DNA of 32,223 nt, taken from the NCBI RefSeq assembly GCF_003515775.1, contig NZ_QWEI01000017.1, positions 1-32,223 on the forward strand, written 5' to 3'. The stretch is from Ureibacillus yapensis (GTDB lineage: Bacteria > Bacillota > Bacilli > Bacillales_A > Planococcaceae). Positions 1 through 8,079 of the stretch are shown one piece after another. The position numbers and the translations under genes were made by a program. The notes under the pieces were generated by a model. It saw only the letters and a program-made list of their open reading frames with translations, did no database searches and was not told the origin of the DNA. Position 1 is the stretch's first letter. Each line of letters opens with the position of its first letter.

Positions 1-99
1 TCCATTTAGGCCCACCATATAGGAGTCATTTCGAATTAGTTCAGTGGAAATTGTAATCGACCGTTAACAGATTGGTCGTTGGCAGTCGCATTGAAAGCT

Positions 100-171
100 G
101 GCCCGTTGGTCAAGTGGTTAAGACACCGCCCTTTCACGGCGGTAACACGGGTTCGAATCCCGTACGGGTCA
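100..171 (+). tRNA. tRNA-Glu (anticodon TTC)
   Basis: A complete cloverleaf can be folded. The acceptor stem GGCCCGT pairs with ACGGGTC (164-170), the anticodon stem CCGCC/GGCGG (126-130/138-142) encloses the loop CTTTCAC with anticodon TTC at 133-135, and a T arm carries GGTTCGAATCC. The discriminator is A171. The following bases are TCA, so the 3' CCA is not encoded and would be added after transcription. The sequence closely matches the Bacillus tRNA-Glu type. Confidence 0.97.
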
Positions 172-248
172 TCATAGTATAATCGTATCTTAATAATTAA
201 GCGATGGTAGTAGGGTGTTTTCCCGTAAGTGAATAAAACATCGCTCTG

Positions 249-282
249 AAAAAGGCCTGATTCTTATGAATCGGCCTTTTTT
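249..282 (+). terminator. Rho-independent terminator after tRNA-Glu
   Basis: AAAAAGGCC (249-257) pairs with GGCCTTTTT (273-281), with an inner GATTC/GAATC stem and a run of six T. It lies about 80 bases past the tRNA and probably ends its transcript. A second pairing just upstream (AGCGATG near 200 with CATCGCT near 239) could form another hairpin in the tRNA trailer. Confidence 0.8.
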
Positions 283-344
283 ACATATCTGCTTAAAAGA
301 GAGATTCAGTTATTTTCAAAAAAGATAAACAATCATGTTCAATT

Positions 345-380
345 AAAAATCCTGTATACCTTTATGCAGGATTTTTTTTT
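345..380 (+). terminator. Rho-independent terminator-like hairpin
   Basis: AAAATCCTG pairs with CAGGATTTT and is followed by an unbroken T run to 380. No gene is visible between this and the previous terminator, so it is either a back-up terminator or belongs to an unrecognised short transcript. Confidence 0.65.
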
Positions 381-471
381 ATCCCATAAAGTCATGTCAC
401 AACATGTGAAAAAATGGGGATTTTAAGGTCGTTTTTAAATCTAATGAAATATGCTGTTGCAATTGGGTTGC

Positions 472-494
472 AGCAAGGTTCTCCTTGCTTTTTT
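472..494 (+). terminator. Rho-independent terminator-like hairpin
   Basis: AGCAAGG (472-478) and CCTTGCT (483-489) form a tight stem with a 4-base loop followed by T residues. It is the third terminator-like hairpin in the gene-free stretch between the tRNA and the first protein gene. Confidence 0.6.
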
Positions 495-529
495 CTTTTA
501 CTTTTTGAGTTGCTTATTTGAATTTTAGA

Positions 530-568
530 TTGACAAATAATACATTTAGTGTAATATTACACTAAATG
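530..568 (+). promoter_or_regulatory. Sigma-A-type promoter overlapped by a perfect palindromic operator
   Basis: TTGACA (530-535), a 16-base spacer and TAATAT (552-557) make a near-consensus vegetative promoter. A perfect 26-bp palindrome at 543-568 (half-site CATTTAGTGTAAT and its exact complement) is centred on the -10, as expected for a repressor site. The AGTGTA...TACACT core resembles operators of GntR-family regulators of the YtrA type, but no regulator gene is adjacent. The gene at 610 is the apparent target. Confidence 0.7.
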
Positions 569-609
569 AGTTGATTTAAAAATTAAAAAAGATAGGAAGA
601 TGAATTCAA

Positions 610-1035
610 TTGTTTTTACATAGCGAGGTCCTTATTACGTTAATTTTTTTATTGCATGAATTTTTATTGCCTTTAATTTTAGTGACACTGTTATATATCG
701 TTAATATTGTTTTCTTATCCAAACAAACGATGAATTATGTGGGCTTATGGAAAGCTTCGATTCTAGTGGTGAATATCATTGCGTTATGTTTAAGTATACT
801 GGTCGTTTTACTGCCAATGGTAGTGTATACCTTCATGTCTTTTGGCACAGGGATCAGTATGGCAGAAATCGAATGGAATTTTGAGATGGTCCAGTTTATA
901 TTGATGGCTTTTGGTGTTTTTATATATTTCATCGTTGCGAATATTGTACTAACAATCTTGACAGCTAAGAAAACATTTCATGATCAAGAAAGAAGCAGAT
1001 TAGATGAAAACAATCGAATGACTATACCTAGGTAA
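610..1035 (+). CDS. Hypothetical integral membrane protein, 141 aa
   Basis: Unrecognised family. The start is a TTG at 610 preceded by AGGAAG at about 10 bases; an ATG at 600 is in another frame and stops after seven codons. The protein has three to four predicted membrane segments (approximately residues 6-33, 45-77 and 95-119) and a short charged, probably cytoplasmic tail containing KKTFHDQERSR. It lies directly behind the promoter with the 26-bp palindrome, so it is probably repressed unless a signal is present. A small four-helix protein behind a GntR-like operator could belong to an export or envelope-stress function, but nothing in the sequence fixes a role. The next gene starts 130 bases downstream. 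Confidence 0.65.
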   Translation: MFLHSEVLITLIFLLHEFLLPLILVTLLYIVNIVFLSKQTMNYVGLWKASILVVNIIALCLSILVVLLPMVVYTFMSFGTGISMAEIEWNFEMVQFILMAFGVFIYFIVANIVLTILTAKKTFHDQERSRLDENNRMTIPR

Positions 1036-1164
1036 TAGTTGTGTTTACTGCCAATCATCAATTTTTTGCAAAAAAAGACACAATATAGACGTACTGAATT
1101 ACGCTCTTTCTTTAATTGAAGGCTATTTGGCTTGTTTGGAATATAAGGTTTTTCGGAGGACTCA

Positions 1165-1521
1165 ATGAAATTACTATGGTTAACTCTTGTTTTCATACCT
1201 GCACCATTTTTATTTCACTTTTATGAATATGGACAACATGTAAAGAGGGAAGAGGCTTCTTTTCTGCTTTTAGGTTCATTAGTATATGTTGTTCTGACGG
1301 GTGTGTTGGCTGGTCGAATGAAAATTTGGCAAGTTCTCTTGGCTAATGTTATTACAGGGGCTTTATCATTGCTCTTGGCTATGTATTTAATCCCTGATGA
1401 TGGTGCATGGTTTAAACCAATCGGCAGAGATCTTGCAGTCATATTCACTGCAATTCTTTTCTTAATAGGACAATTATTAATCAGACTATTGACTAGAATC
1501 TTTTTTATAGTAAAATGCTGA
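1165..1521 (+). CDS. Hypothetical membrane protein, 118 aa
   Basis: Unrecognised. The ATG at 1165 has a good ribosome binding site (CGGAGGA). The protein is almost entirely hydrophobic, with four likely membrane helices (approximately residues 3-18, 30-50, 55-77 and 88-112) separated by short loops; the loop near residues 78-86 is acidic (PDDGAW). There are no catalytic motifs. It follows the other small membrane protein at 610-1035 on the same strand and may be cotranscribed, but the 129-base gap leaves room for a separate promoter. Confidence 0.6.
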   Translation: MKLLWLTLVFIPAPFLFHFYEYGQHVKREEASFLLLGSLVYVVLTGVLAGRMKIWQVLLANVITGALSLLLAMYLIPDDGAWFKPIGRDLAVIFTAILFLIGQLLIRLLTRIFFIVKC

Positions 1522-1645
1522 GCTAATATTTAGGGCTTTGCCGGTGAATGATGTGACGAAGTTTCGCTGATGGAATTACACATTTCGAACGCTTTGAAAC
1601 TTTTTTAAGCTATTCAAGTCTAATCCTTTTAAAGAGGTGAGCGTC

Positions 1646-2080
1646 TTGAAGAAGTACAAAAAATATTTCAGTGGCTTTATTATTTTGTCTCTATCTTTAA
1701 TTTTAATCGCAGGTTGTTCAAACGGCATGGAAATTGAGGGGAATAAGATTTTAGTGGAAAAGCGTATTGGTGAAGAGGATAAATATGAAAGGTTGAGAGA
1801 AATCACCGATCATGAAACGGTCCAGGAAGCCAAAGATATACTAGAACATATCCGTTGGGAAAATGCAGAAGTAAGCATGGCATCACCCCCAAATTACAAA
1901 TTTCATTTCGAAGGGGATAATGAACAAACGGGATTGATTTTCGCTTTATGGATTAGCCCAAACAAAGATAAAGTGGAGCTTATTTTGGAAAGTGAAGATA
2001 AGTATGTCCAATTAAGCAAGAGTAAGTCATCAACACTTTTTGAGGCAATTGCAGGAGTACAATTATCTGACGTAGAGTAA
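1646..2080 (+). CDS. Putative lipoprotein, 144 aa
   Basis: I chose the TTG at 1646 as start because the upstream GTG (1637) lies inside the ribosome binding site AGAGGTGA. The N-terminus (MKKYKK, hydrophobic stretch, then LIAGC at about residue 24) is a classic type II signal peptide with a lipobox, so the mature protein should be anchored to the outer face of the membrane by a diacylglyceryl cysteine. The mature part is acidic and mixed alpha/beta, about 120 residues, with no known motif. It is similar in size and plan to several small Bacillus lipoproteins of unknown function. A strong terminator follows at 2124-2154. Confidence 0.75.
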   Translation: MKKYKKYFSGFIILSLSLILIAGCSNGMEIEGNKILVEKRIGEEDKYERLREITDHETVQEAKDILEHIRWENAEVSMASPPNYKFHFEGDNEQTGLIFALWISPNKDKVELILESEDKYVQLSKSKSSTLFEAIAGVQLSDVE

Positions 2081-2123
2081 AGATGTAAAGTTGGCCTTTT
2101 GGCGAAAATAAAGACATTTGGGC

Positions 2124-2154
2124 GCGATTCTTCAAGAGCGAAGAATCGCTTTTT
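2124..2154 (+). terminator. Rho-independent terminator
   Basis: GCGATTCTT (2124-2132) pairs perfectly with AAGAATCGC (2141-2149), followed by TTTTT. It ends the lipoprotein transcript. Related GCGATTC stems appear at 8384-8419 and 9641-9680. Confidence 0.85.
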
Positions 2155-2264
2155 GCTTTCCTGGAAATACCGGTTAACGGAGCAAGGAATTAGATGGATG
2201 GAGTGGAATTGTGTTAGCATTTAATTATTCTACTAAATATTTATTGAAGGTGAGGTTTATCATT

Positions 2265-3002
2265 GTGAATGAGGTAATAAAGTCATTGAAAGCTCATCGT
2301 TCATTCCGTTCGTACCAAAACAAGGCGGTGGATGAGGAGCAGCTGGATCAGATTATCCAGGCGGTTCAGGCATCACCCAACTGGATTAATGGGCAGCAGT
2401 ATTCCATTATTGCTGTAAAGGACGAAGAGCGAAAGAAGAAATTGGCGGAGCTTTGCGGCAACCAAAAGCATATCGAAGAAGCGCCCGTTTTCCTGGTCTT
2501 CTGTGCGGATTTTTATCGAACGCATCTTGCCGGTGAAATGGAAGGAACGCTAATCAATACAGCAGATGATATTGACACGCTCATTGTTGGCGTGACGGAT
2601 GTGGGGATTGCCCTTGGTACGGCTGTTGCTGCCGCCGAGTCATTTGGCCTCGGAACCGTGGCGATAGGCGGGATTCGCAGAAATGCGCTAGAAGTCATTG
2701 AATTGCTTGACCTTCCGGAATACGTGATTCCAGTGTCCGGTCTTTGCATTGGCCATCCTGGTCAAGATCCAGGCCAAAAACCGCGCCTTCCAAAAGAAGC
2801 CGTTTACCATGAAGAACGATACAACCGTGAATTGGAACCTCTTCTTGAGGAATATAATGAACGATATTCCCGTTATTTGCAGGAAAGATCGACAAACAAC
2901 CGTGCCGGCACATGGACACAATTTGTAGCTTCCTTCTTTAGCAAACGCTATTATCAAGGGATCGCTGAAATGCTGCGAAAGCAGAAGTTTCCAGGGGATT
3001 AG
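2265..3002 (+). CDS. nfrA: NADPH/NADH-dependent FMN oxidoreductase, NfrA/YcnD family, 245 aa
   Basis: A cytoplasmic flavin reductase of the nitroreductase superfamily that uses NAD(P)H to reduce free FMN, nitro compounds or disulfide stress products. Visible signatures are the N-terminal FMN-phosphate motif HRSFRSY, the AIGGIRRN segment and the CIGHPGQDP segment typical of Bacillus NfrA/YcnD proteins. The C-terminal helical extension (from about residue 200) also fits this subgroup rather than short nitroreductases. The start is GTG 2265, because AAGGTGAGG lies at the right distance; the longer open frame beginning at 2211 has no good binding site and would add 18 non-conserved residues. It appears monocistronic, between terminators at 2124 and 3157. 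NfrA and YcnD paralogues cannot be separated by eye. Confidence 0.9.
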   Translation: MNEVIKSLKAHRSFRSYQNKAVDEEQLDQIIQAVQASPNWINGQQYSIIAVKDEERKKKLAELCGNQKHIEEAPVFLVFCADFYRTHLAGEMEGTLINTADDIDTLIVGVTDVGIALGTAVAAAESFGLGTVAIGGIRRNALEVIELLDLPEYVIPVSGLCIGHPGQDPGQKPRLPKEAVYHEERYNRELEPLLEEYNERYSRYLQERSTNNRAGTWTQFVASFFSKRYYQGIAEMLRKQKFPGD

Positions 3003-3156
3003 GTTATAAGCGACAAAGTATGAGTGGGATTATGTCTCTTGGCATTTGTTATTCGGGAAAAATCATTGCTCCTGTGGAATTTCCTATGACTAACAGTAAA
3101 GTGTGAATAAAACTTTGTACGAGTTGTTTTCGTATGGGGCTCTTATATGAAATTCG

Positions 3157-3182
3157 AAGCTGTCATCGAGGCAGCTTTTTTA
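3157..3182 (+). terminator. Terminator downstream of the NfrA-type gene
   Basis: AAGCTG (3157-3162) pairs with CAGCTT (3172-3177), followed by a T run. The gene-free stretch 3003-3336 otherwise holds only the hairpin at 3299-3320. Confidence 0.65.
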
Positions 3183-3298
3183 ATTAAAGAGAAAAGGTCT
3201 TTCCTCTTTAAAATTTCGCATAGTTAAACAACATGCTAAAGAAATTTAAATATTGATGATTCCGTTTGAAATCATTTAAAAATTACATGAGTAAAGAG

Positions 3299-3320
3299 TT
3301 CCTGGGAGTAACCCCAGGAA
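3299..3320 (-). terminator. Stem-loop at the 3' end of the glycosylation operon
   Basis: TTCCTGGG (3299-3306) pairs perfectly with CCCAGGAA (3313-3320) around a 6-base loop, 17 bases past the stop of the yfhO-like gene. The T tract on the minus strand is short, so termination may be partial. Confidence 0.45.
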
Positions 3321-3336
3321 TGTTTATTGTTTCGCG

Positions 3337-5910
3337 TTAACTTGCCTTTTTGGATAGCCTTTGTTTTCGATTGGTCCTAATCCAGACGAATGCCAGCAAT
3401 AAGGAAATACCGCTGATTAGTATAGACAAACGAAAGTAGGGTGGATAGAAGATTAGTTTTATATTATTTTCACCTGATTGAATAGGAATTCCGATAAATG
3501 AATAGTTTACTTTTTGAACCTTTTGTTTTTCTCCGTTTACATGAGCTTCCCAGCCTTTTTCATAGGGAATCGGCAAGGTCATCATTAAATCATTGTTTTT
3601 GTTTTGAAGAGTGATGTTGATGTGATTATTTTTAATTTTTACATTAGCTTCTGGATTTTCTTTATTCACCTCTTTTTTAAGAGCGTGATAGTCTTCGGAA
3701 AAGAGTTTGAAATCCTTTAAAGTATAGGTCCCTTGTGGAACTCGAATGGCGAGAGTATCATCTTTTGGAACCCTGACAGTGATATTGTTCACTTTAGTAC
3801 GATAAATGGATTGCCGGGATTTTCGAGAAGTTTTGAAATCATTTACCGTCAAACGAAACCCGGGAGCATCTTTATCATTATTTTTCAAATAGAAGGAAAG
3901 GTATAAATCTTTCGTGTTCACCGGTATTCGATTTAACTTAATATCAATGCCGCCTTGATCGCCTTCCACTTCAAGTTGTCCATTTTTAAAAGTTCCATTA
4001 ACAGGTATTATATTGGTGTGTTCCATTAAGTCACCGCTGCGTGCGGGCTTTACAGTGGAAGGGGATGGGTCTTTCACAATGACCCCATTCAACATGGCAT
4101 GTTCCCTGTCAACTATAGGAACGTGATTAACAGCCTCTTCACTGTAAATATTTTTTGTTGTACGAATGAACGGCAATGTATTCCCATTACGGTAAATTAC
4201 ATAGTTATTGCTTTCCATATACTTGCTAAATCCAAACGGAATATTTTTTTTGGTTCCTTTTTTATACATGATATATTTGCCTCGCAACAGACTGTATAAA
4301 TTAGCACGATTCCCCAGACTATTATAGCGGCTTACACTTTCTCGTTTCATATCGATTTCCAAATCACGGTAATAGAAAGATGAGATATTTTCATTAAGAA
4401 TGCTGGAATAAGCACTTAAGCCGTTAAAGCCATAGATCATAGGAGTGTTGTTTCGGTTTCCTGCCATCCAGTCCAATCGGGTAAATGGAGCATCGTCATG
4501 TTCCAGCACGCGATGAATGAGAGCTCTTTGTTCTGCAGAATCATAATTTACACTTGTTATAAATTTTTTCGTCGAATCACTGACATCCCCGGTCGCCAGT
4601 AAATTTTTATTATAAACAAATAAAGTGACCAGATTGGCCATGATAATCGTACTCATGATAACAACGGTTTTTTTTCTCTTCAAGAGAATAGTATAAATGC
4701 CAATGAGCAGTAGAGAAACAATAAGAGTAACTAATTTAGAAATTCTCATAGGATCATCAATCACATAAAAGAAACTGTAAATGAGGAAAGTATACAGAGA
4801 CGCTTTCTTAATTGTTTCCCGGGATAGCTTTGAGAGATGCATTAAACCGGCGGCAATCGCTCCACCAACGGCAAAATATCCGAGATACTCAAAGCGGTTT
4901 TGTGGGGCAGAAAAGCCGTTAAAAGCACTGGCAATTACCGGAATATAATGGGAAAGAGCAATTAGAATGGCGATGGAAGCGAAAAGCCGAAATAATTTAG
5001 ATCCATAAAATGTTTTGATGCACAAAAACAATACCAAAATAGCAGGGAGCAGATAAGTTCTGCTCATAAGGAGCACATTGTCTTTAAAATCAAACCATGA
5101 AATGTAATCATCAAAGGGAGGACGATAATTATGGACATAGCCATAAGCAGCCGGTATAAAAGAGACGGCACTGATGCCTGCACCCAGCAAAATTGATAGA
5201 GTAAACTGCATTAAATTAAGCTTTTCATCGTTTGCTAAAGGAATTAACCAACGCAGAAGAATATAGATTCCCATAAATACAAAATGGATATACGCAAAAT
5301 AAAAGTTATCAAACATCGAAAGAGCAACTGCAGCAATTAAAGTTAATTGTTTTTTTTCCCGGAAGATTTTTTCTATGCCTAATACGAAAAGCGGCAGCCA
5401 AAGAAAAGCGTCGGCAAAAAACTCCCAATAAGTCACATGGCGGAAGTAAATCATGCTCCCTCCGTAAATAAACGCACCAATAAACGCATACCTCATGTCA
5501 ATTTTCATGTAGCTGAATACATAAGTGGTTAAAATGAAGATAAGAGAAAGACGCACTATACTGACATACAAGGTAACTTGGGCCCAAAAAAGAACGTTGG
5601 GCGTTGAAATGAGCGATAAGTTTTCAAAAATAAAAACAAGCCCAAAAACAAAGAAGTAAACGATACTATTGTAATAATAGAAAGAAAGCTGGTAAGTTCC
5701 ACCGCCCAGCCCATATTGAAAACTATAGAAAAAATCCCCGTTTTTAAATTGCTCATATAACATTTTACGGAACGGAACCATCTGGGCGAGCCCATCATTA
5801 GGTCCTACCATATAGGTGCCATTTATCATCTCATAAATAAATACGGTATGAGCCATAATAGCGGCTACAAAACTACCGCCAATAAGAAGAAAATGTTTAT
5901 TTTTAATCAC
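3337..5910 (-). CDS. yfhO: YfhO-family membrane glycosyltransferase, 857 aa
   Basis: A large polytopic protein of the YfhO family (COG4485), a GT-C-like enzyme. In Bacillus and Listeria it is linked to moving a sugar from undecaprenyl-phosphate onto lipoteichoic or wall teichoic acid on the outer face of the membrane. The N-terminal two thirds contain about a dozen membrane helices, with the conserved early extracellular loop GPNDGLAQMVPF (about residues 37-48) where the catalytic acid of the family lies. Residues of about 450-830 form a soluble beta-rich extracellular domain, and a last helix (about 830-848) is followed by a basic tail. Full family length. It starts 4 bases inside the end of the GtrA-like gene (overlap 5907-5910), so it is translationally coupled. 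Last gene of a three-gene operon. Confidence 0.9.
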   Translation of the reverse strand: MIKNKHFLLIGGSFVAAIMAHTVFIYEMINGTYMVGPNDGLAQMVPFRKMLYEQFKNGDFFYSFQYGLGGGTYQLSFYYYNSIVYFFVFGLVFIFENLSLISTPNVLFWAQVTLYVSIVRLSLIFILTTYVFSYMKIDMRYAFIGAFIYGGSMIYFRHVTYWEFFADAFLWLPLFVLGIEKIFREKKQLTLIAAVALSMFDNFYFAYIHFVFMGIYILLRWLIPLANDEKLNLMQFTLSILLGAGISAVSFIPAAYGYVHNYRPPFDDYISWFDFKDNVLLMSRTYLLPAILVLFLCIKTFYGSKLFRLFASIAILIALSHYIPVIASAFNGFSAPQNRFEYLGYFAVGGAIAAGLMHLSKLSRETIKKASLYTFLIYSFFYVIDDPMRISKLVTLIVSLLLIGIYTILLKRKKTVVIMSTIIMANLVTLFVYNKNLLATGDVSDSTKKFITSVNYDSAEQRALIHRVLEHDDAPFTRLDWMAGNRNNTPMIYGFNGLSAYSSILNENISSFYYRDLEIDMKRESVSRYNSLGNRANLYSLLRGKYIMYKKGTKKNIPFGFSKYMESNNYVIYRNGNTLPFIRTTKNIYSEEAVNHVPIVDREHAMLNGVIVKDPSPSTVKPARSGDLMEHTNIIPVNGTFKNGQLEVEGDQGGIDIKLNRIPVNTKDLYLSFYLKNNDKDAPGFRLTVNDFKTSRKSRQSIYRTKVNNITVRVPKDDTLAIRVPQGTYTLKDFKLFSEDYHALKKEVNKENPEANVKIKNNHINITLQNKNNDLMMTLPIPYEKGWEAHVNGEKQKVQKVNYSFIGIPIQSGENNIKLIFYPPYFRLSILISGISLLLAFVWIRTNRKQRLSKKAS

Positions 5911-6299
5911 AAAACCACCTTTTCCCGCTTCAAAATTTTGCTTGTTAAAATAAAGGTTATTGGAAAGGTGATCAATACGGAAAATATCGGTGCAATGGTG
6001 CTGTTCAAGTGGAAATATTCAACTAAAATATAAATGCATCCGGAAGATACAGCAATATTAACAATTTGCGTTAATGGAAATTTGAGGAATTTTTCGAAGG
6101 TCGGTTTCACCCGATAGGTAAAATAGACATTCAAATAAAATGAAATCGCCATACTGATTAAAAAGGCTATCCAATGAGAAAACATATAAGCCAATCCAAC
6201 CATACGAAATAGTAAGTATAAAAGATAATAATTGACTGTATTCAACCCGCCGACCAAAATAAAACGGATAAACTCACTTCGTTTTGAACTTATGCACAT
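5907..6299 (-). CDS. gtcA: GtrA/GtcA-family polyprenyl-phosphate-sugar flippase, 130 aa
   Basis: A four-helix membrane protein of the GtrA family, thought to flip undecaprenyl-phosphate-linked sugars across the membrane. The family signature RFILVGGLNTVNYY is at about residues 11-24; four hydrophobic segments follow and the tail is basic (SKILKREK). I place the start at ATG 6299, where GGAAGG sits about 8 bases upstream. A longer frame from 6359 would overlap the upstream gene by 86 bases and add residues unlike the family. The gene overlaps the glycosyltransferase by 26 bases and yfhO by 4. In Listeria, GtcA serves both wall teichoic and lipoteichoic acid glycosylation; which polymer is used here cannot be read from sequence. 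Confidence 0.88.
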   Translation of the reverse strand: MCISSKRSEFIRFILVGGLNTVNYYLLYLLFRMVGLAYMFSHWIAFLISMAISFYLNVYFTYRVKPTFEKFLKFPLTQIVNIAVSSGCIYILVEYFHLNSTIAPIFSVLITFPITFILTSKILKREKVVL

Positions 6300-7233
6300 T
6301 TTTTTTCCTTCCGATGTTCGAATATTGAGTAATATAGAGAGGTCTTTGTTTCGTTTCATGATAAATACGCCCTACGTATTCTCCGATAATCCCAAGACTA
6401 ACTAATTGAATGCCGCCTAAGAAAAGCACGGAAGAAATAGTGGTAAAATAACCAGGAACACTAATTCCGTTAATTAAAAACTCACCAAATATGAAAAAAA
6501 TATAGAGAATCGCCAGGAAAAGAGTTATAAAGCCGGTATATAAGCACAAACGCAAGGGTTTATGGTTAAAAGATGCAACACCTTCAATGCCGTAATCAAT
6601 GAGTTTCTTTAAAGACCATTTCGATTCGCCTTTTCCCCGTGCATGATTATCATACATAATCACCTTTTGGTTGTAGCCAATCCATGAAAAAAGGCCTTTT
6701 GAAAAGCGATAGCGCTCACCCATTGTTAATACCGTATTGACTGCCCTTCGGCTAAGCAGGCGAAAATCACCCTGCCCATCCTTTAAATCGACTTCAACAA
6801 ATTGTTTCATAATGGAATAGTACAGACATGACAACCTACTGCGCATAAATGATTCTCCTATACGGTTTCGTTGGGCGATGACTTGATCAAATCCTTCTTT
6901 AAATCCGTCAATTAATGGGTGAATCATATGGGTTGGATGTTGCAGGTCGGCATCCATGATAATAACGGCATCGCCTCGTGCATGCTGCAAACCCGCATAG
7001 ATTGCTGGTTCTTTTCCAAAATTTCTTGTGAAAGAAAGGTACTTTACCTCAGAATAAGAAGAAGCCAATTTTTGGATTTGCTCTAATGTATTATCTGTAC
7101 TGCCATCGTCTACAAATAATATTTCATAATAATCGCTTCGTTTTGTTAATTCCTTGATGAGTTCTTGATAGATGATTGGAATATTGATAGATTCATTAAA
7201 GGCAGGGATTAAGATTGATACAAATATATTCAT
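6274..7233 (-). CDS. csbB: Polyprenyl-phosphate glycosyltransferase, CsbB/GtrB type (GT2), 319 aa
   Basis: Makes the lipid-linked sugar donor (probably GlcNAc- or Glc-P-undecaprenol) on the cytoplasmic face. The GT2 domain occupies about residues 1-225: the nucleotide site FVDDGSTDNT, the metal-binding DADLQHP and the QGDFRLLSRRAV segment typical of DPM1/CsbB enzymes are all present. Two C-terminal membrane helices (about residues 230-252 and 265-287) and a basic tail complete the usual architecture. Strong ribosome binding site GAAGGAGA before ATG 7233. First gene of the csbB-gtcA-yfhO operon. In B. subtilis csbB is under sigma-B, but I found no convincing sigma-B promoter here. The sugar cannot be specified from sequence alone. 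Confidence 0.9.
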   Translation of the reverse strand: MNIFVSILIPAFNESINIPIIYQELIKELTKRSDYYEILFVDDGSTDNTLEQIQKLASSYSEVKYLSFTRNFGKEPAIYAGLQHARGDAVIIMDADLQHPTHMIHPLIDGFKEGFDQVIAQRNRIGESFMRSRLSCLYYSIMKQFVEVDLKDGQGDFRLLSRRAVNTVLTMGERYRFSKGLFSWIGYNQKVIMYDNHARGKGESKWSLKKLIDYGIEGVASFNHKPLRLCLYTGFITLFLAILYIFFIFGEFLINGISVPGYFTTISSVLFLGGIQLVSLGIIGEYVGRIYHETKQRPLYITQYSNIGRKKNVHKFKTK

Positions 7234-7613
7234 AAAAAAGTCTCCTTCTCGATATTGCGCTGATAGGAAAAGACCGGCCTTGCAAGAGTCTCTGCTAACT
7301 TTTCCCTATTTGGAAAAGCGGGTTTTTTGAATTTTAGAGTGAATAATCCTGGTACTAAGTCTTGCCTCTTCAGAAGTTTTTTAGCCGCATTAAGTATACT
7401 TTTTGCAAAAGGATTGTATGTCTTTTATGCTGAAGTTAAGTGCTCAATAATCCATAATTTAGTTTGTTCCATTTTTGTTCAAACAAGCGGATTGAAGCAT
7501 TTTTTATGAAATTAGACTAAGGGCAAATGAAAATTGCGAGTATAGAAGGGGAAGGAACCGTGGCACAATTGATTTAACTTAACATAAAGTCCCCCTAAGA
7601 AAGGTGATAAGGA
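7234..7613 (+). other. Divergent intergenic region, 380 bases
   Basis: This separates the minus-strand glycosylation operon from the plus-strand thioredoxin-like gene. It contains a hairpin (CTTTTCC...GGAAAAG near 7300-7320) followed on the plus strand by GGGTTTTTTG, and a 60-codon open frame at 7327-7509 with no ribosome binding site and unconvincing composition. I see no clear promoter. Confidence 0.5.
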
Positions 7614-7949
7614 ATGAGAACATTTGAAGAAATGCAATCAATTGAAGAAGTGGACAATTTCATTTCTACCCATCCGTTATCGTTCCTTTATATCTCCCGA
7701 ACAAGATGCAGTGTTTGCCACGCTCTTTTGCCGCAGGTCGGAAAGCTGATGGAAAAGTTTCCGGAAATCCAGCTCGCCCATATCAACTCCGCAGAAGTGG
7801 AGGAGATTGCAGAACGATTCACTGTTTTTTCGGTTCCGGTGCTGCTTCTATTTGTGGAGGGGAAAGAGTATTTGCGGGAAGAGCGTGTTGTTCATATGGA
7901 TATATTCGAAGAGAAATTACAGAAGATTTATGAAGGTTATATGAATTGA
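7614..7949 (+). CDS. Thioredoxin-family protein with CSVC active site, 111 aa
   Basis: A small cytoplasmic thioredoxin-fold protein, probably a thiol-disulfide oxidoreductase. The redox motif is C32-S-V-C35 (context TRCSVCHAL) after the first beta-strand, and the cis-proline loop reads FSVPVLLLF, as in thioredoxins. The length matches single-domain thioredoxins. The dipeptide between the cysteines (SV rather than GP) is unusual and should alter the redox potential. Good ribosome binding site (AAAGGTGATAAGGA) before ATG 7614. No signal peptide. No operon partner is evident. Its electron donor (thioredoxin reductase, bacilliredoxin or other) is unknown. Confidence 0.85.
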   Translation: MRTFEEMQSIEEVDNFISTHPLSFLYISRTRCSVCHALLPQVGKLMEKFPEIQLAHINSAEVEEIAERFTVFSVPVLLLFVEGKEYLREERVVHMDIFEEKLQKIYEGYMN

Positions 7950-8079
7950 GGGGCTATTCTTTAAAGCTGTGAGAATAGCTTCTTACAGGCGGGCGGGCAC
8001 TTTGAGAATGGACTAAAGCAATACACAGTTAGCCTTTTACTGAGGATGGTTCATGGCAAGAAAGAGGGGAACATAGGAT

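Noticed and set aside
1-99. Search for an rRNA or second tRNA upstream of tRNA-Glu
   Set aside because: No cloverleaf or rRNA-like sequence could be recognised in the first 99 bases.
7290-7331. Hairpin CTTTTCC/GGAAAAG followed by GGGTTTTTTG
   Set aside because: Terminator-like on the plus strand but no gene precedes it on that strand; may be a leader structure of the minus-strand operon, not strong enough to call.
7327-7509. 60-codon open frame in the region between the glycosylation operon and the thioredoxin-like gene
   Set aside because: No ribosome binding site, odd composition, no recognisable motif, in a divergent intergenic region; probably chance.
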